64,000 bases of DNA, taken from positions 707,538 through 771,537 of the forward strand of contig BCHH01000013.1 of assembly GCA_001599595.1 (NCBI GenBank), given 5' to 3'. Below, piece after piece: positions 35,245 to 44,915 of the stretch. The notes beneath the pieces are model-generated. The model searched no databases. It had not been told where the DNA came from and saw only the letters and a list, made by a program, of their open reading frames with translations. Positions within the stretch are counted from its first letter, which is position 1. The number at the start of each line of letters is the position of its first letter. The position numbers and the translations under genes were made by a program. The DNA comes from Beverwykella pulmonaria. Lineage: Eukaryota > Ascomycota > Dothideomycetes > Pleosporales > Melanommataceae.

Positions 35245-38172
35245 ATGGTGCGCTCGCACTCCTCCTACACTGCCAGCCCGACGCGATACCGGTCCCCGCA
35301 ACGCAGCCCAACGCGTCGCGCGAACTCAGAAGACGGATCTCAATATGAGCTAGACTTGGACGCGCTGGGAATGAACTCGACGTTTGATTCGACGGGACTG
35401 GACGAGAGTCGCGATCCCAATGTTGACGTTGTGGACACAAGTAATATCGAAGGCCCGGAAGACTTTACAATGAACATGACGTATTGGATGACAGCAGATC
35501 TCCCGCTCGCACAAATCAAGTCGCGCAAAGAGGCCAGTTCGAAGGTGCAGGAAGTGCGCGGCGACGCAAGATTCGAAGCGGATGGAGCTCACGACTCGAC
35601 TGAGGTGGGCGATGAGGCTATTATTATTGAGGAAAGCTCAAGGGACCGACAAGTCGAGGAGGTGCTTGACTCGACCATCCCCACAGTGCGCGCAAATGCA
35701 AGCACAGATAGACACCAATGCCATGATGGGCAGTCAGAATCATCGATGGAGAACGAGGAGAAGGTCATGAGCTATCTGGATGCGCTGCCGGACACGGATG
35801 TCGCAGACGCAATCACCTCAACACCGCTGAGGTTACCCAAACGTGACATGCTACAAATACCGAAACAACCAACCTCCAAAGCACGATCCCTGCAGCCTAC
35901 AGTGGAGGATTATGATACACCACGGAAGCCCACGCAGGAGACCGTCATTCACCACGTACCTGCATCAACGATGGAGATGGGCAGTACGGAACGAGACGCG
36001 GTCCAAAGCCAGATCGCAGAGCTACATGCCCGACTCGAGCAGCAGGAACTGGCCTCCAAAACGCGTATAACCGAGCTCGAGACGATCCTCTCCTTTACTC
36101 GTTCCGAATTGGAGGTTGCACGCACAGCCGATTACAAGCAAAAAGAGGAGATAGCAAATTTGCGAAAGGAAAATGAGGAACAGAGGACCAATCACAAAGC
36201 ATCTGTGGAAAGCAGACTCAAGAACCAGGAAGAAGAGCTAAACTTGAAAATGCAAGAGTTCGGGGAGGAGTTGCGCCTGCAGAATCTGGCCAAGCTCCAA
36301 AGTCAAAGGGAAGATTTTGAGCAGCGGCTGAGAGTGTCTGAGGAAGCCAAGCGGACTGTTGATAAGCATATGGAGGCGAAAGAGGGGCTTCTGAAGGAGA
36401 TGAAGAGCGAATTGAATCAGCTGAAGCAGTCCAAGGAGCAGTATCTCCAGACAATCAAGGCAACACATAACGCCGAGCTGCAACAGCGCGAGCAGAAATT
36501 CAAGGCCGAACGCGCAAGTCTAAACGAGAGGCTTTCCGCTTTCCAAGCTCGAGCAGACAATCTCCAAGCAGACCTCGAGAAAGCCACAGCAGAAACCAAA
36601 TTAGCCAGAGAAGAAGTGCAAGCCAACGCGGTCTCTGCTTCTATCACGCAGCCTTCCAGTCAGATGAACTCCCCCCGCATCCCAGACCTCGAGTTGCACA
36701 TCCAATCCTTACAATCTCGACTTCATGCTTCCCGCACCGAAGTCGCTACTAAAGACCAGGAGCTCCTTCGCATATCAGACCTCGAATCGCGTATCCAGTC
36801 ACTACAGTCTCAGGTGACCAAACAGAACCAGGAAATACAAGAGAACTTGGATCTGAAAGCCCGGCTTCAATCTCTTCAGTCTCAGTTAGACACCTCTCGC
36901 GCCGGTATGGCAGCTAAAGAACAAGAAGTACTACAAAATTCTGACTTGGAGTCACGGATCCAAACACTGCAATCTCAGCTTGATGCTTCCCGCGCCGAGG
37001 GAACAACCAAAGAGCAGGAATTACTTCGCATACCCGATCTAGAATCTCGCCTACGGTCTCTCCAGACCCAGCAAGCACTGTCCCGCGCCGATCTGACTAG
37101 CAAAAACCAGGAACTTCTCCGCAACATCGAAGAGCAAGAGCGCCTTGACCAACGCCTGAACATGGCACAAGGCCGCATCGAAGGTCTCGAAAGCACAGTG
37201 TCCACCCTCCGCCAACAACTCGCCGAAGCCCACCGTCAAAGCTCCAAAGCTCGCACCGACATCGAACGCTACGAGAAGGATCTTGAAGACGCCAATGACC
37301 ACCTCCAAGACGCGCGCGCAGAAGCAGATCGAAGGGTCGCTGACGTGGAGAAGAAGCTCGGCAGAATGAAAGAGTTGAAGTCAGAGGCAGAAACAATGTT
37401 TAAGAACCTAACGTCCTCGCACGAGAATCTTGTCGAGAATTATGACACTCAGCTCGAAGACGTGCGTTCCAATGCCGAAGACGCGGTGCGCAAAGCCTGC
37501 GCACTCATTGAGCAGGAGCGGAGCGAGAAGAAGAGGCTCGTCAAAGAGCTCAAGACACGTACTATGGAACTTGAAAACATGCGCTCGGAAGCTGCACGCA
37601 AGAATGCCGACAAAGACGAGGAGTCTGATGATGAGGACGAGGGCTGCTCTACAGCTTCTTCACAACATACAGATGCGGATGTGCATGCAAAAGACACCGA
37701 AATCGAGAATCTACGTGCCCTCCTCCGGACTCAAGCTGCCGCCATGAAGACGCTCAAGTCCGAGACCGCCGCTCTGCGCAAAGCAAGCACCAAATTCCAA
37801 TATCAATCCACCACCACGTCTACAGACAACGAAACCATTGCAACTCTCCGCAACGAACTGCACACCCTCCGTCTGGAGAATGCAACCCTCAAATCCGAAG
37901 CTGAAGCCCGGCGCGAGGACGTCGAAGCCGTGAACAAGGCCATGGACGAGCGTCTTGCGGCTATGATGACGAAAGTGCTTAAGGAACGCGCGAAGACTGT
38001 AGTCGGAAAGAGAGATGGACAGTGGGCTGAGACCTTGGTGAAAAAGGAAAATGAGAGGGAACTCATGGGACGGGTGCTGATGAGGGAGTGGGGGAGGCAG
38101 GAGGTTGGTGTTGCGAGGGAACAGGAAGGGGAAAGGCAGGGGTATCGGTATAAGTATGTCAAGAGAACGTGA
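35245..38172 (+). CDS. Large coiled-coil protein, probably cytoskeletal or spindle-pole associated
   Basis: A single exon of 975 aa. The first 50 residues are basic and Ser/Arg-rich with SPxR-type sites (RSPQRSPTRR), resembling CDK-type phosphosites. A short conserved-looking motif, EGPEDFTMNMTYWM, follows at about residues 70-83. From about residue 250 to 900 it is nearly continuous coiled coil, rich in Glu, Lys, Gln and Leu. Residues 479-627 contain five tandem 25-32-residue repeats built on DLESRIQSLQSQL. An acidic break (DKDEESDDEDEG) comes at about residues 790-805. There is no signal peptide or TM segment. The GPEDFT..WM block reminds me of fungal spindle-pole-body and septum scaffold proteins, but the exact family is not certain. 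Confidence 0.82.
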   Translation: MVRSHSSYTASPTRYRSPQRSPTRRANSEDGSQYELDLDALGMNSTFDSTGLDESRDPNVDVVDTSNIEGPEDFTMNMTYWMTADLPLAQIKSRKEASSKVQEVRGDARFEADGAHDSTEVGDEAIIIEESSRDRQVEEVLDSTIPTVRANASTDRHQCHDGQSESSMENEEKVMSYLDALPDTDVADAITSTPLRLPKRDMLQIPKQPTSKARSLQPTVEDYDTPRKPTQETVIHHVPASTMEMGSTERDAVQSQIAELHARLEQQELASKTRITELETILSFTRSELEVARTADYKQKEEIANLRKENEEQRTNHKASVESRLKNQEEELNLKMQEFGEELRLQNLAKLQSQREDFEQRLRVSEEAKRTVDKHMEAKEGLLKEMKSELNQLKQSKEQYLQTIKATHNAELQQREQKFKAERASLNERLSAFQARADNLQADLEKATAETKLAREEVQANAVSASITQPSSQMNSPRIPDLELHIQSLQSRLHASRTEVATKDQELLRISDLESRIQSLQSQVTKQNQEIQENLDLKARLQSLQSQLDTSRAGMAAKEQEVLQNSDLESRIQTLQSQLDASRAEGTTKEQELLRIPDLESRLRSLQTQQALSRADLTSKNQELLRNIEEQERLDQRLNMAQGRIEGLESTVSTLRQQLAEAHRQSSKARTDIERYEKDLEDANDHLQDARAEADRRVADVEKKLGRMKELKSEAETMFKNLTSSHENLVENYDTQLEDVRSNAEDAVRKACALIEQERSEKKRLVKELKTRTMELENMRSEAARKNADKDEESDDEDEGCSTASSQHTDADVHAKDTEIENLRALLRTQAAAMKTLKSETAALRKASTKFQYQSTTTSTDNETIATLRNELHTLRLENATLKSEAEARREDVEAVNKAMDERLAAMMTKVLKERAKTVVGKRDGQWAETLVKKENERELMGRVLMREWGRQEVGVAREQEGERQGYRYKYVKRT
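36679..37125 (+). repeat. Five in-frame tandem repeats encoding a DLESRIQSLQSQL unit
   Basis: Residues 479-627 of the coiled-coil protein. Each copy of about 31 residues starts with (I/S)DLE.RIQSLQSQL and ends with KEQELLR; the second copy is short (25 residues). The nucleotide copies have diverged, indicating an old duplication. Confidence 0.75.
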
Positions 38173-38478
38173 GAACAGTTTAGGTATTCTATGGGTGGCG
38201 TTTCCCACTTAATGGCTGTTTGTCCGACAAAGACTGAAGGAAACGATTTCATGATTTATGACGGGTCGGTCGGGCTGTAGTTTGATCTGGGATACCGGTA
38301 GTCTCCCAGTCTTTGTATTCTATACATATACCTTCTACTAGGACTTTCTCGTCGAAAACAAAGTCCCGATGCCGTTACCTCCCGTCCCGTGCATTGCCCA
38401 TTTCTAATTCGCGAATCCCTCATGTCCCGAGCTTGCACTCCCAGAACTCGCCCCGCATCGACTCAGTTTCCAACGCGT
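38173..38478. other. Convergent 3' spacer
   Basis: About 300 bases between the stop codons of the coiled-coil gene and LCL2. It holds only 3' flanks. Confidence 0.5.
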
Positions 38479-38947
38479 TCAAAGCAGCCCCTTCCTTGCC
38501 AGCTCAATCTTCCGCGCCGTCTCACCGGCGTTATACCCGCCTTTGGACGCACAAATCGCAATGCCCTCCCCAAGCTCCGTTTTATCCTCGACGGTCTCCC
38601 AGGCGCAGGGGCAGTGGTGCGGGAAATGGACGCAGGAGAGGGTTCCGGGGCAGAGGTAGTTGGAGCAATGGGCTGTTGTTGCGTCTCCATTAGCATTCTA
38701 AAGAGAATGGTGAGGGTAGAAGTGACGAAGTGAGGATGCTTGGCGTAGATGAATTAAGAAGGAGATGGGTAGACAAACCGCCCTCATACTGCGCCTGATA
38801 CCAACTACTATCGCTCCGCACATTCTGCTGCTGCTGCTGTTGCTGCTGGCCGCCTCCACCGAACATTTGGTCGAAGAAGCCGAACTGCGCATGAGCTGTG
38901 AAACCGAAGAGGGCGAGCGTGGCGAGGAGGAGATTGAGGAGCTCCAT
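38479..38947 (-). CDS. lcl2: Lcl2-type (long chronological lifespan 2) secretory-pathway protein
   Basis: Two minus-strand exons, 38779-38947 and 38479-38672, give 120 aa, the usual size. A signal peptide covers residues 1-20 ([20 protein letters not shown]), followed by [13 protein letters not shown] and a glutamine run. The conserved Cys-rich core then reads [45 protein letters not shown] and the end [12 protein letters not shown]. The acceptor chosen (ACAACAG|CC at 38672) makes the junction [13 protein letters not shown], as in the family; two other nearby AG sites give less fitting joins. Yeast Lcl2 is linked to ER-associated degradation and chronological lifespan. The function here is inferred from homology. 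Confidence 0.93.
38828..38853 (-). repeat. CAG-type trinucleotide run encoding polyglutamine in Lcl2
   Basis: The plus strand shows CTGCTGCTGCTGCTGTTGCTG, read on the minus strand as eight consecutive Gln codons (CAG/CAA). One CAA interrupts the run. Confidence 0.75.
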
Positions 38948-39307
38948 GTTTAGTTGATTGGATTCGTGAATTGCGAGACGTGCCTTGCGATGTGGAGTGG
39001 AAAGGTAAGGTGGTCGTGAGCGATGATGCTGATGTGGAGCTTTTCGAAAGGTCGGCCAATTAGAATGAGGAATAAGCGCCAAGACTTTTTAACAGCTTCC
39101 TCTGGGGAAAAAAAGTTTACCACCGACCACTGTCTTCCAACTCACACGACACCAAAATCGCAGTCCGCGCACCTACCTACCGCACCCTCGCTTCTCTCAC
39201 ATATCTCGCCAAGTACGTCCCCTCTCCACTCACGCAATCCCATCTCCATTTCAGGAAGGAAGAGAAAAAGCATGAGAAGGGAAGTCAAAATGCTAATTTC
39301 GCATAGA
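38948..39307. promoter_or_regulatory. 360-bp divergent promoter between lcl2 and nop10
   Basis: The two ATGs are 360 bases apart and point away from each other, so both promoters must lie here. CCAAT on the plus strand at 39055-39059 (GGCCAATTAG) is the only element I would name. Confidence 0.45.
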
Positions 39308-39678
39308 ATGCATCTCATGTTCACCCTCAACGCCGACGGCAAGCGCGAATACACACTCAAAAAAGTAGTAAACGGCGAGGTAGCCAAGAGTGCGCATCCG
39401 GCGCGGTTCAGTCCCGATGATCGCTATTCGAGGTATGATCTCGTCCCTCCTCGCAGAGGCTATACCCCCAAGGAAAGGAAATAATTAAAAATGGGTGGAG
39501 ATTTGGCATTGGACTGATCAAGGCTGACAAAACGTAATAGGCACCGCGTTACAATCAAGAAGAGATATGGACTGTTGATCACACAGCAGAGTACGTTTCT
39601 CCCCACCCTACCCACATCTGCGTGTGCGCTCTGGCTGACGGTTGAATAGAGGATAAAGTTGCGCTAGGGTCATCGTAA
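39308..39678 (+). CDS. nop10: H/ACA ribonucleoprotein subunit Nop10
   Basis: Three exons, 39308-39432, 39541-39590 and 39650-39678, give 67 aa, the standard tiny size. The sequence starts [19 protein letters not shown], has the conserved [19 protein letters not shown] across the first junction, then [20 protein letters not shown]. Nop10 binds Cbf5 and is needed for pseudouridylation of rRNA and snRNA and for pre-rRNA processing in the nucleolus. The frame extends upstream to an earlier ATG (MRREVKM), but MHLMF is the family start. The gene is easily missed because exons 2 and 3 are 50 and 29 nt. Confidence 0.96.
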
Positions 39679-40107
39679 GCAAATGCGCGATGCGCGGATG
39701 GGGCGGCTAGGCGTTATATCAGGCGTACGGACAATTCTTTTTTCCCCAAAGACGGATCATATCTTCTTGCGAACCGATGGATCGAAGAAGGGAACCTGCG
39801 GGCTGTTCGTGAAGGAAGAGATGATTTCAAGGTCTAACGATGTGTAGCTGGGTGTCGAAATGTCTGCACACCTTGAGCTATGGCATGCATTCAAAAAGAA
39901 CCTTGATAAAACTTGTATTGGTCTTTCATGAAATGGTGTATCTATCTATGGTACAACGAAGAAAGCCGCTTTTCCGTTCAAATGCAACACTGTTGCACAA
40001 TCCTCGCGCCGGCGCAATATCTTCAATCCAATGCATGCCAAAGCAGCCAGTTGGCTAACTGAAACTCAATCCCACTTCACGCCCATCCCATCCCACCACC
40101 TACTCAC
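39679..40107. other. Convergent 3' spacer
   Basis: 430 bases between nop10 and the minus-strand membrane-protein gene; no coding signal. Confidence 0.5.
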
Positions 40108-40647
40108 CTACGGCAGACTAAGCCCCCCGTCCTCCTCTGCCCAGCTCGCCGCCCACGCTGCCCCAAAAATGGCCAAATCAGTACACCCCCACAAAAAGTA
40201 CCCCGGCATACCCCCCAACACGCCCCAAGCCGCAAAGTCCATCCCCAACAGCACCGCATGGGCTCCCACAAACGCCCAAAGTGCCACGTCAAACGCATCT
40301 CTCCCAAACGTTCTGCCGAGCACCATCCGCCGTCCCTCCATATTGACAATGAGATGAAGATTCCATGCCATGAAGAAGAAGAAAAGCACGCCGAGAAGAG
40401 TCTGCGGTAGGCCCCAGCCCATGACTGAGGTGTAGAATGTAGAGCGCAGGTTGTGTATTAAGCGCAGGGAGAGCGTAAGGAGGAAAGCAATGCGACGGAA
40501 CATGAGAGAGCGCGAGGAGGTGATGGGGTTGAAGGTTGCAGAAAGCCCGGGCCAACAGGTGCGGAGGTTAGGACATTGGCGCGAGAAGGGGTGGCGTGCG
40601 CTGCGGTAGGGCATTGTGGAGTAGTCGTTGATGGTTACGATGGGCAT
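40108..40647 (-). CDS. Small polytopic membrane protein, conserved-hypothetical type
   Basis: A single exon of 179 aa starting MPIVTINDYSTMPYRSARHP. About four hydrophobic segments are visible: MFRRIAFLLTLSLRLIHNL, WGLPQTLLGVLFFFFMAWNL, FDVALWAFVGAHAVLLGMDF and YFLWGCTDLAIFGAAWAASW. A basic loop (EGRRMVLGRTFGRD) separates the middle ones. It ends with an acidic EEDGGLSLP tail. The domain order resembles small fungal membrane proteins of unknown role. I see no catalytic motif and assign no function. The hydrophobic pattern and codon composition support a real gene. Confidence 0.72.
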   Translation of the reverse strand: MPIVTINDYSTMPYRSARHPFSRQCPNLRTCWPGLSATFNPITSSRSLMFRRIAFLLTLSLRLIHNLRSTFYTSVMGWGLPQTLLGVLFFFFMAWNLHLIVNMEGRRMVLGRTFGRDAFDVALWAFVGAHAVLLGMDFAAWGVLGGMPGYFLWGCTDLAIFGAAWAASWAEEDGGLSLP

Positions 40648-43600
40648 CGCGGCAATGGTTGGTTGGTATGATGGGATAGTGAGAGGTGATGCTGCTGTGG
40701 ATTATTGGTGTTGGGTTGCAGAGAAGCCGAACTATGATTATCCTCTGGCTGATCGTTGCGAGACTTAAGAGAATGCACAGTGGGAATGGAGAAGTTGAGT
40801 CAGTCGTGCACCACTAGTGTGTTCAGCTGTTCACGGCGCCAGAGAAAGTTTGTCAGACCGTAGGCGAGAGAGAAGAAGGAGAAAAGATGGTGAGAATGAT
40901 GAAGTGGAACTTTGTGAGACGAGAGGGATTTCGAAATGCCTAGGCGGGGTCTGCCCTGCTTCGCCTCGTTAATTTCAATCTGGCCCCAGTCCGAAGGGCA
41001 CAGCACGCCTGAAGGTTTGTGTGCTGTAAGCTCACAGCCCTCTCGTGGTGCGATACACGATGAGGTCGCGATGCTTGTCCTGTGCACGGGCCATGAGGGC
41101 TCGCTCAATGTGGTCCAGGAATAGAATTGTGAGATGAACGGGAAGAAATGAAGACACACATATATGTGCTTCTATTGCATAGTGACGCATTTCATGCTGC
41201 CATCCGAGGCAAACACAGGCCAGGTGATGGTCGTCAAGAGTAGGACAAGCTAGAAATGTCCACGACGGCGGTACGACGACAGATGACAGAACAAAACGAC
41301 GCGGAAGAAGTGCGATTGGAAAGCTGCATTATCGCTGAATGCGGTGGAACAACGAGGTTGTTCAACGGGCGGAGAAGGGTACGCGATGGCGCATGCTATG
41401 GAGTAAGAACGTGTTTGATGAGCTGGCGAGGGGCACCGCCGTAAGGTGAGCTGCAGGCTGGCTGACCCCCCACCCGCTTGCATTTCGAAGCGTCTCTCGC
41501 GCAAGCTTATTTAATTGTTTTGCACCAGTGCCAGGCTCGCGTGGGGGCGGCGGCCGGCTTGGCTGCGAGGGGCCGTTGAATGCTCGCATGCAAAACGTCG
41601 TCATCACGCTGGCAGCACGAGAACGAAGCCGATGAGGACAGAACTCGTGGGTTGCCCTGACCCACACTCGAAGCCCTCGCCTGCAGGCTCCCGGCTAGTC
41701 TAGGGAAGCCGTCGCGTGTCATTGCAGCCGTGCAGTGACAGCTGGTATTGCGAGACCAATGCGCGGAGGGGAGATGGGCAGTGGTGGTGAGTTGCGGGGT
41801 AGTTCCGACATCATGTTACACGGCTGCGAGGGACGCCAACGTACCTTGATGTCCCCAGCACCGTCGGCCGCAGCACTGTGCTCGTCGAGCGTCGGGCTCC
41901 CCAATGCATACGATGCAGGAGCAAGATATGCACAGGGAGGACGGCGTGATGCAGACGCTGTGACGGGTATGGTTTGCCCAGGGCACTGGACACGCCGCAC
42001 AGCACAGCACATGCTGCACGCAATTTGGACCGACTGTTGGACCGCGGCGAGCGAGCGGCTAGGAGCGGCTGGGAGTAGCTCCAAGAGGCAGCGGCTGCGT
42101 CGGCTGAGGCAATTGAGCGGTGCCTGTTTGCTGTCAGAGGCAGAGTGACAGCAAAGGCATGGCTGATGAGGGCGGGCGCCCGACTATAGGTACTTGCACT
42201 GTACATTCAGGAACAGCCTGAAGCGGCATGTGCACGGGGCCTTGTGCCGAAGCGAATAGTGAAGGGCCGGCTGGGGCTTTGATGTGTGAAGGCGCCGCAT
42301 CTGATGACCCAACGACAAAGCCCACGATGCTTCCGTGGCGGCCCTTTCCACCATGCCTCACGCGCTGCTTGCAGAGGACCACACCCTCAGCTCCACTCCC
42401 TCCCTCCCTCATCTCCGTCTTCGCTGGGCGGCGGATTCTCGGGGTGCCCTTTTCAGTGTCCCGCTGCTCCCATTCTAGCTCCGCTCTAGCAACGCCAGAG
42501 CACTTAAATCCTCAACTCCCATAGCTAGCCCAACCCAGCCCTCTCTTCCCCCAGCCCTCGCTGTCTCCCTGTCTTTGCCTGGGCCCTCCCAACCATTGGC
42601 TCATCCATCACTGTTCGCCTACCCTCCGTCAGCGCCAGACACGCCACAGCTCGTAGCAGCATTCTGGCGCCCCGCCGTATTATCGTTGCCGCAAAGCCGA
42701 GCCATTGCGACTGGCAAACCCCACGCTTCCGCTCCCTCAGCTGGCACCGCGTGCTCCTGGACGCCCGCCCTGAAATCGAATTGCTGCCGTGCAGGGGGGC
42801 GTTGTGCGTCTTCGATCCACGACGCGCCGTCAACCAATTGCGGCACCTCGACCTGCTTCCCCACGCTGCTCTACCCCAGACTCCAGCCGTTCCCATCCCA
42901 AATTTTTCTTCTCCTGTTCGAGCGCCAAAATCGTCTTCCGCGGCTCCTGCGGCTTAACCTTCATCGACCTATCGTCGTGTCGCAGCCCTCCACGCCCTCT
43001 TTTGCTCCAACACTCAGCACCTTGCGTTAAAAAGGTCAAGCGTACCACCACCCACGGCAATCTCACTACGTTGCGTCCCGCTCCACGCTCTGCAACCCTT
43101 CCACCAAGTTCTTTGGGATGAACTTCAAAACTGACACTTCTCACTGGCCCATGGGACAGGAACATATCAATCGCTGAGATACCATCCCCAGGCCCATCCC
43201 CGCACAAGAACCAGTGTCTCTCAGCCAGACAGCCTATCACAGCAAGTGTCGCTTGCGTATTGCTTCTTCCAGCTCCATCGGGGTTCGATACGCTTGCTTA
43301 TTCCTCTGTTCCTCAAGATCCTTCTGCTCTTGGCTGTAAGCCTTGCCGGAACCTTCCTGGCTCAGATCTGACCTGGGAGCTGGGGCCTTGCAGGCACCGT
43401 TGCCGCCGACCACGAGACCGGTCGTCATCGGGCAAGCCTATTCTTATCGTCCCCGTAGTTGCACGTAATGGAGTCCTCGATGACTTTACTGAGTGCACAC
43501 ATCCAATTTCTCGTATGTCCTCTCTAGTCATCCGTCATGCGTCTCCATGCACTGCATTAGAATAAAGTTTGCGTCTTTTACATACCCAGTGAGGTTGGAT

Positions 43601-43691
43601 TATGTGCCATATGCACGGCGTTCCGTAGGGCTGTTTTTATATTTCGCCTCCCCACAAATTTTTTCTGCCTGCCAGAACCCCAACTAACAAC
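40648..43691. other. Long GC-rich spacer, about 3 kb
   Basis: No supported gene. Frames up to 151 codons occur on both strands but have arginine/serine/proline-rich composition typical of GC-driven chance frames. The last kilobase is pyrimidine-rich on the plus strand and contains several short upstream ORFs. It may be a long 5' UTR of the ACT-domain gene at 43692. Confidence 0.4.
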
Positions 43692-44915
43692 ATGATCACC
43701 TTCAAGGATACCCATCTGGCTCTGATACACATCCCATTGCACCTCTACTCCAATTTTCTCCAAACCATCCTTCAACTGTTGCTTCCGAATGAATCCCGCA
43801 GTAATGGCGTTGCCAGCAACGGAAACGGAAACGACAACGGCGCCGTGCGACCACCGAAAGGCTGGCCGTACGAACACCCCTTCGTGAACATCTCAATCAC
43901 CCCAGTAGAGTGCTCAGTAGTGTGCTCACGGACGCTTGCCCATGAACTGTTCGTCCCGGCGCTGGAATCCCTGAATGCTGCATCGAAGAGCCAAGTCTCC
44001 ATTACGCCCGAAGACTACGTTGTTATGCAAGTTGACGGTGAAGGGCTTGATGCAGGCCAACGCGTCTTAGAACTGACAAGTCCTCTGGCTCTGGCCGGAA
44101 TGTACGCATCACTCAGTGCTAGCTCCCGGTCCTCGAAGCTAACAGTCTCCAGCTCGATTTTCTTTATCACTACCTACTTCTCCGACTACATTCTAGTACC
44201 CCTCCGGTTTCAAACGCAAGTCGTACGAGCCCTCGAAGAGCGTGGATTTCAATTCGAAGACCAAACTTCGTCGTACGTGAACCCTAACCATCACGGCCGC
44301 AAACACTCGACATCCTCGTTCGAAGTTCAGCCTCCAGGCACGCCTCCTCCTGCGAACATCTCTGAGTTGCAGACCAAAACATTCGCCACCCTCAAGCGCT
44401 GCAACATCATTCCCACAGTGGACTCGGATCTACGCCTCGTCCAGTGTGCTGGGCGCCGGGACGGTACCAACGGAATGAATCAAGGCCGTAATCGCAACAG
44501 CATGACGAGTGCTGCAGACGACGCACTTCATCTTGGTCTTGTGAAATGCCTTATTTCATTGCCATATCCGCGATTCCTCTCGCTGACACTGACCGACACT
44601 GAGCCGGCGTCGCTCCTGCTCGACCACACGCTCCTTCCGAATTTCACCCAGGACATTCTTCTTGGCAGCAAGGACGACTTCCTCATCCCTATCACCCTAG
44701 ACTTGCGTAACCTCCCGATGGAAAGCACCGGCATCGTGTGTGGCGTCGCCGGACGATTAGTTGGTGGCACCAGCGGAACGATCGAAACCGCAGTCGAGAT
44801 GAGCTACCTCAGCACCGCTCGCGCAGGAACCGTAATGGTTGGTGAAGGAGAGCTGAACCGCGCACTCGGCGCTTTACGTGGCGCCGAAAATGGCGTGTTA
44901 TCCACGCTCGATTAA
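43692..44915 (+). CDS. CASTOR-type ACT-domain protein
   Basis: A single exon of 407 aa. The first ACT-like portion covers MITFKDTHLALIHIPLHLYS, then HPFVNISITPVECSVVCSRT, and the motif VSITPEDYVVMQVDGEGLDA, LELTSPLALAGMYASLSASS, IFFITTYFSDYILVPLRF. This matches the CASTOR/GATS-type ACT_7 module found in amino-acid sensors. A disordered Ser/Gly/Pro linker (about residues 195-225) precedes a second half with LRLVQCAGRR and ALHLGLVKCLISLPYPRFLS. In animals CASTOR1 senses arginine upstream of TORC1; whether the fungal protein senses an amino acid is not known to me. It is likely cytosolic. The start MITFKD is the first ATG of the frame. Confidence 0.85.
   Translation: MITFKDTHLALIHIPLHLYSNFLQTILQLLLPNESRSNGVASNGNGNDNGAVRPPKGWPYEHPFVNISITPVECSVVCSRTLAHELFVPALESLNAASKSQVSITPEDYVVMQVDGEGLDAGQRVLELTSPLALAGMYASLSASSRSSKLTVSSSIFFITTYFSDYILVPLRFQTQVVRALEERGFQFEDQTSSYVNPNHHGRKHSTSSFEVQPPGTPPPANISELQTKTFATLKRCNIIPTVDSDLRLVQCAGRRDGTNGMNQGRNRNSMTSAADDALHLGLVKCLISLPYPRFLSLTLTDTEPASLLLDHTLLPNFTQDILLGSKDDFLIPITLDLRNLPMESTGIVCGVAGRLVGGTSGTIETAVEMSYLSTARAGTVMVGEGELNRALGALRGAENGVLSTLD

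Noticed and set aside
41735..43030. Open frames of 137-151 codons in the long spacer before the ACT-domain gene
   Set aside because: Arg/Ser/Pro-rich translations typical of GC-rich or pyrimidine-rich non-coding DNA; no conserved-looking block.
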